Shown: positions 42,600 through 52,668, numbered from the stretch's first letter. The stretch is DNA of 64,000 nucleotides from Thainema sp966674685 (GCA_966674685.1 CBKWJC010000002.1:1-64000), one strand, 5' to 3'. Translations and numbers: made by a program. Notes: generated by a model from the sequence alone, not told the origin.

Positions 42600-45476
42600 A
42601 TGATTGCCATGTTTCCTAAGCGCTTCCTGCGATTTGTTGTTTTGGTGTTGATCACGATTGGTCTCTGTATTGTGAGCCGACCAACCGTTGCCAATTTATC
42701 CACTTCGACATCCACCGTGACCGGATCGCCACCTGTAATTCAGGCGCAAAGCACGCTGGAGCAGCGGGTGCAGGCGGGGCGTGATCGCTATGCTGCCGAA
42801 CAGTATCAACAAGCAGTGGAACTGTGGCAGCAGACGGCGGCTGACTATGCGGCTGAGGGCGACAGCGTGAATCAGGCGATGACGCTGAGCAATGTGGGAC
42901 TGGCCTATGTGAAGCTGGGTGACTACAGTGCGGCTAGGGATGCGATCGCAACTGGCTTAAATCTATTAGCCGCTTCGCCCGCCACAGATTATCATCAGCG
43001 GGTGCAGGCTCAAGCCCTTAGCGCTCAGGCGCAACTGCAACTGGCGCAGGGACAGCCGGAGGTGGCGCTGGATACGCTGGAAGAGGCGGCTAAGCTGTAT
43101 CAAACCGTTGGCGATGATGTGGGGGTGATTCGCAGTCAGCTCAATCAGGCCCAAATTTTGCAGGTGCAGGGGCTGTATCGCAATGCGCTGGCGCTGACGG
43201 AAGCGATTCAAGCCAACTTGCAGCAGCAGCCCAATTCATCGCTGAAGGTGAGTGGACTGCGCCAGTTGGGTAATTTGCAGCGGTTGGTGGGTAGTTTAGA
43301 CGACGCGCAAGCGTCGCTGCAAGAGAGTTTACAGGTGGCTCGGACGATCAATGCTCCGGCGGATATCAGCGCCTCGTTGCTGAGCTTGGGCAATATTGCT
43401 GACTCGACAAATGCCCCGGATGCAGCGATTAATTACTACGAGCAGGCGGCTGATGCGGCACCGACTTCTACCCTGCGGCTGCAAGCGCTGCTCAACCAGT
43501 TTGGCTTGCAGGTTGAGCAGCGTCACTGGAGCGATGCTCAAGCTCTGATTCCCGCGATTCAAGCGGAGCTGCCCGCCCTAGCGCCGAGCCGCACCCACAT
43601 TTATCTGCAAATTAATTTTGCTCAGAGCTTGATTCAGGCGCAGCGGGATGGTCAACCCTTGGCCTCATCGGATGCGATCGCAACTATCCTCTCCACGGCC
43701 ATCAATCAGGCCAAACTGATCGAAGATGTGCGGGCTGAGTCCTACGGGTTGGGCTATTTGGGACAGCTCTATCAGATCAACGGTCAGCTTGTGGAAGCGG
43801 CGGAACTGACCGAGCAGGCGTACACGCTGGCGCAGGCAATCAACGCGAATTCGATTGTCTATCAGTGGCAGTGGCAACTGGGCCAAATTCTGGATGCTCA
43901 AGGCGATCCGGAACGGGCGATTCAGGCATATTCTCAGGCCATTCAAACGCTGCAAGACCTGCGGAGTGATTTGGTGGCCGTCAACCCAGAGGTGCGGTTC
44001 TCGTTTCGCGAAGGGGTGGAGCCGATTTATCGGGAACTGGTGGGACTTTTATTAAAAGACGACGACAAATCCGAACTGCCCCAGGAGAACTTGCTCCAGG
44101 CCCGCAACGTAATTGAGTCGCTCCAGGTGGCTGAACTGGTCAACTTTTTCAGAGCCGATTGCGTGGTCACTAGCGCGGTGCAGATTGACCAAATCGACAC
44201 AAAAGCCGCTGTCATCTATCCGATTATTCTGCCGGATCGATTAGAGGTGGTACTGAGCTTGCCGGATCAACCCCTGACCCATCACACCGTTCCGGTTTCG
44301 CAGGCGGAGGTGCAGCAAACGCTGGATACATTGCGAACTGCGATCGCAATTGGCTATGTGTCCCCATCGCCAACCAACTTTGTCACAACTCCCGATCCAG
44401 AACCGACCGATCCAGTAGAAGACATAGAAGACAGTGACGAAATTGCTGACGAGCCATCCGATGCCGAGACCGAGCAGGCTGTAGCGGCGGATGCCGAGGA
44501 TGAACTCGATGAATCAGCAGTGGCATTGAACCCACAGGCTGCGATCGCACGTCGGATTAGTCGCGGTGATCGGGGTGGGCTGGGCGTGGTCGGTCTGGAT
44601 GAGGAGGAGTTTACAGGCATTAGCTCCGGCTTCCGCGATATTGATTATCTGCCGCTATCTAAACGCGTCTATAGCTGGCTGATTGAGCCGCTAGAGGATC
44701 GCTTGGCGGCAACTGACACTGAAACGCTGGTTTTTGTGCTGGATGGGGCACTGCGAAACGTGCCAATGTCGGTGCTCTATGACGAAGCAACGGAGCAGCA
44801 CCTGATTGAGAAATATGCGATCGCGCTGACTCCTGGTTTACAGCTTTTTGATCCACAGCCGCTGGCCGAACGCCGCATTCAAGCGATTGTGGGCGGATTA
44901 ACGGAGTCGCGCCAAGGGTTCAGTGCGCTGCCTGCCGTTGCCCAGGAAGTTGAAACGATCCAGTCTGAGGTGCCCAGCGAGGTGTTGCTGAATGACTCGT
45001 TCCAAAAGGAGCAGCTTGAAGACGAGGTAATTTCACTCAATTTCCCGGTGGTGCACCTCGCAACGCATGGGCAGTTCAGTTCTGACCTAGAAGACACGTT
45101 TATTCTGACCTGGGATGACCGGATCAATGCCAATGAACTCAGCAGCCTGCTACAAACAACGGAGCTGAGCCAAGATCAAGCGATTGAGCTGCTGATCCTC
45201 AGCGCTTGCGAGACGGCAGCAGGCGATGATCGAGCGGCTCTGGGGTTGGCAGGCGTGGCGGTGCGGTCGGGGGCGCGCAGTACGCTGGCCACGCTCTGGC
45301 AGGTGAATGATGCGGGTACCTCAAAGCTGATGGGTGAGGTGTATCGCCAACTGGGCGATGCCAATCTAACCAAAGCGGAAGTTTTGCGGCAGGCGCAGTT
45401 GAGTTTGTTACAGGATGATGAATACGCTCATCCATTTTTCTGGGCACCGTTTGTGCTGCTGGGTAACTGGCTGTAG
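42600..45476 (+). CDS. Secreted TPR-CHAT protease-like protein
   Basis: The 958-residue protein has an N-terminal hydrophobic signal (FLRFVVLVLITIGLCIVS), TPR repeats from about 55 to 490, an acidic linker (DPVEDIEDSDEIADE and following, about 605-640), and a C-terminal CHAT caspase-like domain. The catalytic His is in VHLATHGQFSS near 820 and the Cys in LILSACETAAGDDRAALGLAG near 867. GARSTLATLWQVNDAGTS and FFWAPFVLLGNW close the domain as in other CHAT proteins. CHAT-TPR proteins can be activated peptidases; the substrate here is unknown. An inner ATG at 42609 is an alternative start. Confidence 0.9.
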   Translation: MIAMFPKRFLRFVVLVLITIGLCIVSRPTVANLSTSTSTVTGSPPVIQAQSTLEQRVQAGRDRYAAEQYQQAVELWQQTAADYAAEGDSVNQAMTLSNVGLAYVKLGDYSAARDAIATGLNLLAASPATDYHQRVQAQALSAQAQLQLAQGQPEVALDTLEEAAKLYQTVGDDVGVIRSQLNQAQILQVQGLYRNALALTEAIQANLQQQPNSSLKVSGLRQLGNLQRLVGSLDDAQASLQESLQVARTINAPADISASLLSLGNIADSTNAPDAAINYYEQAADAAPTSTLRLQALLNQFGLQVEQRHWSDAQALIPAIQAELPALAPSRTHIYLQINFAQSLIQAQRDGQPLASSDAIATILSTAINQAKLIEDVRAESYGLGYLGQLYQINGQLVEAAELTEQAYTLAQAINANSIVYQWQWQLGQILDAQGDPERAIQAYSQAIQTLQDLRSDLVAVNPEVRFSFREGVEPIYRELVGLLLKDDDKSELPQENLLQARNVIESLQVAELVNFFRADCVVTSAVQIDQIDTKAAVIYPIILPDRLEVVLSLPDQPLTHHTVPVSQAEVQQTLDTLRTAIAIGYVSPSPTNFVTTPDPEPTDPVEDIEDSDEIADEPSDAETEQAVAADAEDELDESAVALNPQAAIARRISRGDRGGLGVVGLDEEEFTGISSGFRDIDYLPLSKRVYSWLIEPLEDRLAATDTETLVFVLDGALRNVPMSVLYDEATEQHLIEKYAIALTPGLQLFDPQPLAERRIQAIVGGLTESRQGFSALPAVAQEVETIQSEVPSEVLLNDSFQKEQLEDEVISLNFPVVHLATHGQFSSDLEDTFILTWDDRINANELSSLLQTTELSQDQAIELLILSACETAAGDDRAALGLAGVAVRSGARSTLATLWQVNDAGTSKLMGEVYRQLGDANLTKAEVLRQAQLSLLQDDEYAHPFFWAPFVLLGNWL

Positions 45477-45532
45477 CGATCGCAAACGTATCTTGGATGG
45501 TATACGTCAAAACTGCGATCGCACATCAGAGG

Positions 45533-47710
45533 TCAGGGGTTCGCGTCCCCTATTCTCCATTCTGACCTGCCAACCACCGCAAATTGCCGCCAGTGGATGC
45601 CAGCCAATATCGTTATGAGGCTCCCCATCAAACTCAGAGGAATGACAAACATCGCCACTTCAGGGGGCAGTCCCAAAACATTGATATTGTTTAATGACGC
45701 AGGTGTCAACCCGATACCAATCGCCAGCGATAAACTGGGAAACAGTAGACAACTAACGCTACTAATGGAACCAAACCAAAACCAGCTTTTTTGCCGCTTG
45801 GCGAGCAACAACACCTGGCTTGCCATTGCGGCAAAGAAAATGGAACCTATAAGCATTAAAATACTGCCCACCAATCCGAAAAGGTCGAGTTCGTTATTTA
45901 GAAAATGCCGATAACAGAGCATGAACCAGGCGGCGAAGAGGGTTGCCATCAGTAACAGATTGAGGCCCATACCTATGATTGGGGAACTGGTATCGCCGAC
46001 GAGTAAATCTTGCCACAGCGGTAGCCGACCCTCGTGGGTCATGCGGGCGGTGCGAAATCTGGCCCAGTCTTGCAATGTCTGGCGATCGCAGCTAAGGCTC
46101 AGCACTAATAGCAAGCTATAGAGCAAACACAAGATGGCAATCAATGACAGCAGCGGCAACAAGTCATATCCCTCAACTTGGGTCTCCGACAACCCTAAGA
46201 CGATGAACATAAACAGACCCGTCAGCAAGTAGCTATATCGTCGAGCCAGTAAAGACTTTGTAGAGTGTTCAAACCGCCGCTGTAGAGCATGACCTAGCAA
46301 CACACACCAGCCACAGGCATGCAAAACCGTCAATAGGGTGTATTCCACAAAATTGACCCGAAAGATGCTCAGGGGCAGGTTAAGACCATTCGAATGGATC
46401 AGACTGTCTACATCAATGAAATAGCAGGCACTTCCCAGAGGCGAGAACAAAACAGCCCAGTCCAGCGGTGTGGACGGCATAGGTATATTGCTATCCCACC
46501 TTGCTAGCGAAAAAACTCCTACCAGAAACTGAAAACCCAAGCCCCCAGCCGCTGCCAGCCAAGGTATTAGGGACATTAACATCGGTGCTCTGGTGGCCAA
46601 CCCCAACAGCAACGCTGCTGCATACAGAATAATCGTTTGGCTCAGCAAGGCAATGTTAAAGCCAATCAAGTGAACTCCATTGAACCCTGCAGAGAGTCCC
46701 GCATAGATTTGAAATGGCACCATAGCCGCGATCGCAAGATACAGACAAATTGGTACGCCTGCTAGTTTGCCGCCCAAAATAGTCAAAGCCGAACGAGGAC
46801 TCATACGCAAGAAATTCAGCGTGCCCCGCCGTTGTTCTTCCACCAAATTGTTAGTCAATAGAAAGATGCCAAAGCCTATCAAGCATAAGGTCATTAATCC
46901 CGACAGGGTGATGAAGATGTTTTGATGCCACTGAGGCCAGTCAATTTGATAAGACAATTTATCTACCGACAATTGACACCGTCGCTCGCCAGTATCACCT
47001 GTCAAACAATAGTCAGCCCGCTTATTTGATATGGCGATGCGGGATACTTGCACCGTAAACTGTCCTCGATCAGGACGATAGAGTGTCAGCTCAACAGTGG
47101 AGTGAATCAGCGGCAGGGTTTCTGTTGATAACTGTTGGTGCTCAGTCCCCCTAATTAGGTTCGCCACATTTTCTTCGTGAACCAGACGGTAACCCCCTTG
47201 CCAATCAGAGGCTGGGTTTCCAGTGATCTCGGCTATGGTTGCTTTTTCCAACTGTTCTATGGGCACACCATTTAAGGCCACCAAGCGATCCCCGACCCGT
47301 AACTGCTGCAAAGCAAACTGCCCTGCCTCATAACCGCCCCTTGCCACTGCTGGAGCCGCAATATTCTCGATGAAGAGTCCTCTTTGCCGAATAACCGTTC
47401 GCTCTGACCAGTTAGTAGGCATCACTTTCTCGTATACCTCATCAGGTAAACGCACTGCTGGAGACAAATTAATCTGTGGATAGGTAGTCAACTCTAAATC
47501 CGCTGGATCGACTCCGGGTAGTGCATTAATGAAGCAAAACAGCACAATGACCTGTACCAGCAATGACAGCCCAATCGCTGTCAAAACTGAAAACCTTCTT
47601 AAGCGGCCTTTGAGTTCTCGGAGTAGTTGCGGATTCCAGTCTCCTAGGCGATCAAGAACAGGCGTTGTGAGGGAGCCGATGGATCTAAACGTCAGCATAA
47701 CTATCTCCAA
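45533..47710 (-). CDS. ABC-2 type transporter permease with a PDZ-like insert
   Basis: The 725-residue protein is a large ABC-2 permease with about twelve hydrophobic segments. After the first segment (about 40-60) lies a long exported loop of roughly 200 residues. It holds RGLFIENIAAPAVARGG and LRVGDRLVALNGVPIEQLEK, which resemble a PDZ domain. The segment RRGTLNFLRMSPRSALTILGGKLAGVP near 290-315 is the typical cytoplasmic coupling region of the ABC-2 family. It follows the ATPase gene by about 160 bp on the same strand, so the two probably form one exporter. The cargo is unknown. Confidence 0.82.
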   Translation of the reverse strand: MEIVMLTFRSIGSLTTPVLDRLGDWNPQLLRELKGRLRRFSVLTAIGLSLLVQVIVLFCFINALPGVDPADLELTTYPQINLSPAVRLPDEVYEKVMPTNWSERTVIRQRGLFIENIAAPAVARGGYEAGQFALQQLRVGDRLVALNGVPIEQLEKATIAEITGNPASDWQGGYRLVHEENVANLIRGTEHQQLSTETLPLIHSTVELTLYRPDRGQFTVQVSRIAISNKRADYCLTGDTGERRCQLSVDKLSYQIDWPQWHQNIFITLSGLMTLCLIGFGIFLLTNNLVEEQRRGTLNFLRMSPRSALTILGGKLAGVPICLYLAIAAMVPFQIYAGLSAGFNGVHLIGFNIALLSQTIILYAAALLLGLATRAPMLMSLIPWLAAAGGLGFQFLVGVFSLARWDSNIPMPSTPLDWAVLFSPLGSACYFIDVDSLIHSNGLNLPLSIFRVNFVEYTLLTVLHACGWCVLLGHALQRRFEHSTKSLLARRYSYLLTGLFMFIVLGLSETQVEGYDLLPLLSLIAILCLLYSLLLVLSLSCDRQTLQDWARFRTARMTHEGRLPLWQDLLVGDTSSPIIGMGLNLLLMATLFAAWFMLCYRHFLNNELDLFGLVGSILMLIGSIFFAAMASQVLLLAKRQKSWFWFGSISSVSCLLFPSLSLAIGIGLTPASLNNINVLGLPPEVAMFVIPLSLMGSLITILAGIHWRQFAVVGRSEWRIGDANP

Positions 47711-47780
47711 GATGGATGGGTGACAGTGGAAGAGATGGGTGGATGGGTAGTGGGTAGATGGGTAATGGGTGGATGGGCAG
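47711..47780 (+). repeat. Degenerate GGATGGGT tandem tract
   Basis: Units such as GGATGGGTAGTGGGTAGATG repeat between the ATPase and permease genes. The G-rich strand is plus, opposite to transcription of the transporter genes. Confidence 0.6.
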
Positions 47781-47868
47781 CTTTGAGTCAGGGGGTGGGG
47801 ACTTTTAGTTTGAGTGTGTACCCAACCAAAATACGGATTGCTGAGATAGCAGGCAATTTCGTATCTGA

Positions 47869-48819
47869 TTAGGTCGCTTGGGTATGACCAATTTTGCAGA
47901 AAATATCCTCCAGGCTTTCCCGAGATTGATGAAATTCATAGAGGGGAATGTTGGCATTAATCAGCGATCGCAACAGGTCGGCGGCATCATCAGAACTTCC
48001 TACAAACTGAATTGTGATCTGATTAGCTACAGGATCAGCCGCAATTTCTGAAACCAGTGAGCAGTGAGCTAATTCAGCGCGTAAATCCTGTAGACTGCCG
48101 CGAGTACCGATGATGATTTTTGACTGGCTGAGCCGCTGATAGAGCGTTTCCAACGGAGCGCATTCCACCAAGTAGCCAAACTCTAGAATGCCGATCGCGG
48201 TACAGAGTTCTGCCAAATCGCTGAGCACATGGGACGAAATCAAAATGGTCATGCCCAGACTATGAAGATTGCGGATGACCTGGCGAAATGTTTGCCGAGC
48301 AATGGGATCAAGCCCCGATACTGGCTCATCCAGCAGCAAAATCGACGGCATGTGAATTACCGTTCTAGCCAGTCCAAGCCGCTGCTTCATGCCCCGCGAA
48401 AGCGATGTAATCAAACTCTCGCGTTTGTGCTCAAGATCGACCAACTCCAAAACCTGCTGAATGCTACGTACTCGCCGTTGCCCCTTCAGGTGATACAGCC
48501 GCGCGAAGTAATCTAAATAGTCCCAAACGGTCAGGTCTTCGTATAGCGGAAAATCGTCAGGTAAATAGCCGATTTGTCGTTTTAAGCCTGCCTGCGGACG
48601 ACTGGGATCTAATCGCTCGCCCTGGAGTAGGATGTCGCCGATAGTAGGGGATTCGGCGATCGCCAACAGGCGAATGAGGGTGGTTTTGCCAGCACCGTTT
48701 GGCCCGATCAGACCAAATACAGCACCAGACTCAATTTCCAGGTCAATGTCTCGCAAAACAATTTGGTGATCAAATCGCTTGGTTAACCGCTGTGTCTGAA
48801 TAGCAAGGGAAGTATTCAT
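47869..48819 (-). CDS. ABC transporter ATPase subunit
   Basis: The protein (316 residues from the ATG at 48819) is a single ABC domain with Walker A GPNGAGKTTLIRL near 42, Q-loop region YLPDDFPLYEDLTV, signature SLSRGMKQRLGLARTV near 140 and Walker B ILLLDEPVSGLDP. The C-terminal 80 residues form the extra domain usual in CcmA/NatA-like exporters. The frame opens at 48888, but MNTSLAIQTQRLTKRF is the natural start. It drives the permease encoded downstream. Confidence 0.9.
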   Translation of the reverse strand: MNTSLAIQTQRLTKRFDHQIVLRDIDLEIESGAVFGLIGPNGAGKTTLIRLLAIAESPTIGDILLQGERLDPSRPQAGLKRQIGYLPDDFPLYEDLTVWDYLDYFARLYHLKGQRRVRSIQQVLELVDLEHKRESLITSLSRGMKQRLGLARTVIHMPSILLLDEPVSGLDPIARQTFRQVIRNLHSLGMTILISSHVLSDLAELCTAIGILEFGYLVECAPLETLYQRLSQSKIIIGTRGSLQDLRAELAHCSLVSEIAADPVANQITIQFVGSSDDAADLLRSLINANIPLYEFHQSRESLEDIFCKIGHTQAT

Positions 48820-48884
48820 GGTATGAGTAGCATTTATACACAGTAGGCACTGACGAATGCAGCCTCTTGAGCCTGACCTGCAAT

Positions 48885-48995
48885 TCATATCAAGTCCGTG
48901 TGTGAGAACCCTGTTTATTTTTTATGAAATGCTTGCTTAGCAAGCATTTCATAAAAAATAAACAATGGGTTTTTAACCGGATTTCATATCAGTCA
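48885..48995. repeat. Large palindromic repeat with a 24-bp perfect stem
   Basis: Arms at 48913-48936 and 48940-48963 are perfectly complementary around a TTA loop, beginning GTTTATTTTTTATGAAATGC. Pairing continues outward with bulges (AACCC/GGGTT, then ATCC-type segments). Its right half recurs at 59-112. It lies about 95 bp upstream of the ABC ATPase start. The remaining spacer to 49245 holds nothing I recognise. Confidence 0.75.
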
Positions 48996-49245
48996 CTGAT
49001 TCGCTAATTGACAGAAAAAACTTGTGTTAATCAAGATGCGCTCTCTGGGTATCAATTTGAATCGCCATTAATCCAGCGTGCTCGCCTGATCAACATCCTT
49101 GATCCGTGAAATTACCAGTAGAGTACCCAAAATGATTCCATTAATTATATCCGCGATCAACCGTTGTCTGGGTTGGTAGTTCTGTTGGTGGAACGTCACC
49201 TCTTAAGGGTTTCTGGATATCTGGAGCAGGACAGAAGGAATGCAA

Positions 49246-49680
49246 TTAACGTTGGTTCTGTTCGAGGGCTGCGATCGCAGCTTTGACCTGTTGCTGATGC
49301 GATCGCAGCTTACGGTAAAAAGACACTCCCTGCTCAATTTGCTCCTCTCTCGGAGCATCGGCTGAACCAAACGCCATGCTGCCAATGAGGGCAACGAAAC
49401 CTTGATAATCTCCAGCCTCTTCGTACTCACGAATGCGCTCATCGACACTGCGGCGAACATACTCCAGAATGTCTTCATCTGACTTATCGACCCAAGACAA
49501 ATCGACTCCAGGATACTGGCGAATCACTTCCCAGATATGCACCGGAATCGGCACCATCACTCGGTTATAACTCGCTTCAAACTGTACCTGCTCTAATTCA
49601 AGGTAGACATAATTATCATCCAGCGCTTCACGATAGAAGTGAAACGTCGGGCCATAGGCAATGGTGGATTTAGTGGACAT
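49246..49680 (-). CDS. Conserved hypothetical protein
   Basis: I do not recognise this 144-residue protein. It is acidic and soluble, with a beta-type start (TIAYGPTFHFYREALDDNYVYLELE), then VPIPVHIWEVIRQY and a charged helical C-terminal half. The clear ATG and ordinary composition support a real gene. It is divergent from the UPF0175 gene; the two starts are about 75 bp apart. Confidence 0.6.
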   Translation of the reverse strand: MSTKSTIAYGPTFHFYREALDDNYVYLELEQVQFEASYNRVMVPIPVHIWEVIRQYPGVDLSWVDKSDEDILEYVRRSVDERIREYEEAGDYQGFVALIGSMAFGSADAPREEQIEQGVSFYRKLRSHQQQVKAAIAALEQNQR

Positions 49681-49755
49681 GATGCAATTCCAAAATCTAA
49701 ATAAGCCGCGAAGAGCAGGGATTATACTCAGGATAGGCTTTTTATTACAAACTCT

Positions 49756-50001
49756 ATGAGCCTTCTTATCCCCGACGAACTAGTCAAAGCCTCTGGGCTT
49801 TCCGAAACCGAACTATTACAGGAGTTGGTACTCCTGCTGTTCCAGCGCGAAAAATTGACCCTTGGCAAAGCTAGCCGCATTCTTGGCATCACTCAGCTTG
49901 AATTTCAAGCACTCCTCGCCAGCCGCGATCTCTACATCCACTACGATGTTGCAGACCTCCACGAAGATATCGAAAACCTTCAAGAACTGGGCTTGATGTG
50001 A
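49756..50001 (+). CDS. UPF0175-family small protein (putative antitoxin)
   Basis: The 81-residue protein matches the UPF0175 pattern: LIPDELVKASGLSETELLQELVLLLFQREKLTLGKASRILGIT, where the GKASRILGI segment is helix-turn-helix-like, and the C-terminal YDVADLHEDIENLQEL. Relatives are often paired with a PIN-type toxin (DUF3368) downstream. Here no such partner follows: the next 200 bp carry only a 57-codon frame with a GTG start that overlaps the stop, and it resembles no PIN domain. It may be an orphan. Confidence 0.75.
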   Translation: MSLLIPDELVKASGLSETELLQELVLLLFQREKLTLGKASRILGITQLEFQALLASRDLYIHYDVADLHEDIENLQELGLM

Positions 50002-50202
50002 TTGAAACGCGCTCATTCAACAAGCAAATTTTCGGATTAGCCCTCAACTCTATCGCGAAGTTCTATTCCTTGCAGGAGAATAGCCAAACTTCGAGTTATT
50101 TGATCAAAAAGCGCGATCGCACTTTCCCTCTACGCAACCCCACCACTCCTTATCTTGAGCAAGCAACATAGCGATGCGATCGCACTTTTAACGCCTCACT
50201 CC

Positions 50203-52668
50203 TCACTCCTCACCATTCTTCACATACCTATCCAACCAATTCGTCATCTCCCACATCACATGTCCAATCGCTTCCCGCGACTCGTAACCGTGGCCTTCAT
50301 GCGGTAGCTCAACCCAGCGCACCGTGCCGCCGAGTCCCTGCATGGCGCCGTACAGCCGCTCGCTTTGCATCGGATAGGTGCCGGGATTGTCGTCCGCTGC
50401 GCCGTGGATCAGCAGCAGCGGCTCGTTGATTTTGCCCGCGTGAGTAAACGGCGACATGCTGATGTAGGTTTCCGGCGCATCCCAGAACGTCCGCTGTTCA
50501 CCCTGGAAGCCAAAGGGCGTCAGCGTCCGGTTATAGGCTCCACTATTGGCAATGCCAGCTCGGAATAGGTTCGTGTGGGCCAGTAAGTTGGCGACCGTGA
50601 ACGCACCATAGGAATGACCTGCGATCGCAATCTGATCTGGATCGCTGATGCCGCGTTCAACTAAATAATTCACCGCCGCTTCAGCGCTACTGCTGAGCTG
50701 TTCCAGATAGGTATCATTGGGTTCAGCATTGCCCTCACCGATAATCGGCATGGTTGGCCCCATCATCAGCGCATAGCCCTGGGTCAGCAGCAGCAGCGGC
50801 GAGTAGCCATAGGGACGACTAAAGCGATTTTCGGCAGTTGTCACCTGGGCCGCCGCATCGCGGCTCTTGTACTCTTGGGGATAAGCCCAGAGTAGCGTGG
50901 GTAGCGTCCCATCGGTTGCGGGATTGTAACCGGGAGGAAGATAGAGCGTCGCCGACAGTTCAACACCATCCGCCCGCTGATAGCGCACCACTTCCCAGTT
51001 CACATCGGCGTACCAGGGCATCGGGTCAGTAAAGTCCGTCAGGGCTGTTCGCTGGCCTGATGCGAGATCTACCTGCCAATAGTTGGGCGGCTCCGTTTGC
51101 GACTGGCGAGCGGTCATAATTTGCTCGGCGGCGTTGTCAAACAGCACAACAACCTCTTCGTAGTATGGATCAGCCGACTGCCAGAGCCGAGTGCGATCGC
51201 GGGTGGCCAAATTCCAGCGGTCGAGAAACGGATAGATGCCTTCTGGGGAAGCGCCGCGCCCTTTGAGATAAATGCTATTGCCGTCTGGAGCGAGCAGCAG
51301 CGTATGGTGACCGTAGACACCTGGAGCCATCATCGGTTCACCGGGATCGCTGTAGGCATCTTGAAAATCGCGGTCTTCCAGCAGAATTGGCTCAGCGGTT
51401 GGGTTGGCTGGATCGATCTGCCAGGTGCGAATCCGGCGGGAGTCGTACCAATATTCCATGCCCAGCGCCAGATTATCGTGGCCCCAGTACATCTGGTAGT
51501 AGCGCAGGTCGGTTTGCCAGAGCAGTTCCGGCTCGTTGGTAAACGGCGCATCCAGTACGTACACAGCATCTCGCTTTTCGGCTGGACGACTGGCATCACC
51601 ACCGTCTAAGGCTTCCACCCAGTACAGCGTGGCCGGACGGTCGCCGCGCCAGTGTACTACCCGTCGCCCGGTGCGGCGCGAGTCAAATGTGACGGGAATG
51701 TCATCGGCCAAGGGCAGATCGGCCACGCGCAAGACTTCTTTGCCGTCTAAGTTCAGCACCGCAACCCGCTTAGGGAACTGCTGAGCAGGCACCTGATAGG
51801 AGAAAGGCCGTTCAATTGTCGTCAGCAGAATCCACTGGCCATCGGGAGAAGCGGTGGCGGACTGAATGAGCTGCGGTGCGGTGATCCGTTTGCGATCGCC
51901 ATTTAAACTCACCAGTTCTAGAGCAGAAGTCAGGTAATACTCAAACAGCGCTTCATCATGCGGATTTTGCAGCAGATTGGTGAACGTGCGGCTGGGTGCT
52001 TCCCGGCCTAAATTTTGCTCAATGCGCGGGCCATTGGCCACCACAGGCGCGGCGGGCGGATCAGACTGATTGTCAGGCACGACTTTGCAGAGTAACCCAG
52101 CTTCAGCCGACAGCCACTTGCAGGGTTCGCCATAGGTGGCATTCAGCACGGGCGGCGTTAGCTGCCGTGCCTCAGCCGCTGGCAAATCCAGCACCCACAG
52201 CTCTAGGCCATTCGGCTTTGTCAGCGTAAATGCTAGATGATTGCCATCCGGTGACCAGTGCAGATGATCAATTTGGGCATCCTCCGGTAGCGTAATCGTC
52301 TGCCTTTCTCCGGTTGCCACGTTTTGAATTTCCATGCCCCGCAGCGTGTAGTTTAAGGCAGGGGTACGAGTGAAGGGATTGAGCTGGAGTCCTGCAACTT
52401 GGACGCGGGGTTGAGCTAATTCTGCGATCGCAGGTAGGGTGGGGCGCTCTAGTCGCACTAGCCACTGACGATTGGGAGAAACCTTAACCGCCGGAAACCA
52501 TTGGGCGTTGAGTAGTTCTGGAATCGGATCGGGCGGATTTTGCCAGGTGGATTGAGCGCTAACTGATGGGCTATTAGACGGAGGATTGGATTGAGCGTTG
52601 GCAGACATAGGCATGGAGCAAACCAGAGTAAGGGCAACTCCTACAAGGTAATGCAAACGGACGTTCAT
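50203..52668 (-). CDS. S9-family serine peptidase, glutamyl endopeptidase-like
   Basis: The 821-residue protein starts with a signal peptide (MNVRLHYLVGVALTLVCSMP, then ANAQ), so it is exported. Residues about 60-560 form a beta-propeller, and the C-terminal 260 form an alpha/beta-hydrolase. The catalytic Ser lies in IAGHSYGAFTVANLL near 682, the Asp in IHGAADDNPGTYPMQ near 758 and the His in ELPHEGHGYESRE near 793. The SPFTHAGKINEPLLLIHG segment closely resembles plant chloroplast glutamyl endopeptidase and its cyanobacterial homologues, so cleavage after Glu is the likely preference. It stands alone. Confidence 0.88.
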   Translation of the reverse strand: MNVRLHYLVGVALTLVCSMPMSANAQSNPPSNSPSVSAQSTWQNPPDPIPELLNAQWFPAVKVSPNRQWLVRLERPTLPAIAELAQPRVQVAGLQLNPFTRTPALNYTLRGMEIQNVATGERQTITLPEDAQIDHLHWSPDGNHLAFTLTKPNGLELWVLDLPAAEARQLTPPVLNATYGEPCKWLSAEAGLLCKVVPDNQSDPPAAPVVANGPRIEQNLGREAPSRTFTNLLQNPHDEALFEYYLTSALELVSLNGDRKRITAPQLIQSATASPDGQWILLTTIERPFSYQVPAQQFPKRVAVLNLDGKEVLRVADLPLADDIPVTFDSRRTGRRVVHWRGDRPATLYWVEALDGGDASRPAEKRDAVYVLDAPFTNEPELLWQTDLRYYQMYWGHDNLALGMEYWYDSRRIRTWQIDPANPTAEPILLEDRDFQDAYSDPGEPMMAPGVYGHHTLLLAPDGNSIYLKGRGASPEGIYPFLDRWNLATRDRTRLWQSADPYYEEVVVLFDNAAEQIMTARQSQTEPPNYWQVDLASGQRTALTDFTDPMPWYADVNWEVVRYQRADGVELSATLYLPPGYNPATDGTLPTLLWAYPQEYKSRDAAAQVTTAENRFSRPYGYSPLLLLTQGYALMMGPTMPIIGEGNAEPNDTYLEQLSSSAEAAVNYLVERGISDPDQIAIAGHSYGAFTVANLLAHTNLFRAGIANSGAYNRTLTPFGFQGEQRTFWDAPETYISMSPFTHAGKINEPLLLIHGAADDNPGTYPMQSERLYGAMQGLGGTVRWVELPHEGHGYESREAIGHVMWEMTNWLDRYVKNGEE

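Noticed and set aside
49998..50171. 57-codon frame overlapping the UPF0175 stop
   Set aside because: Considered as a toxin partner, but it is basic and unstructured-looking, with no PIN acidic residues.
51097..51609. 170-codon plus-strand frame
   Set aside because: It is a shadow of the S9 peptidase gene; the minus-strand protein has clear motifs across the same bases.
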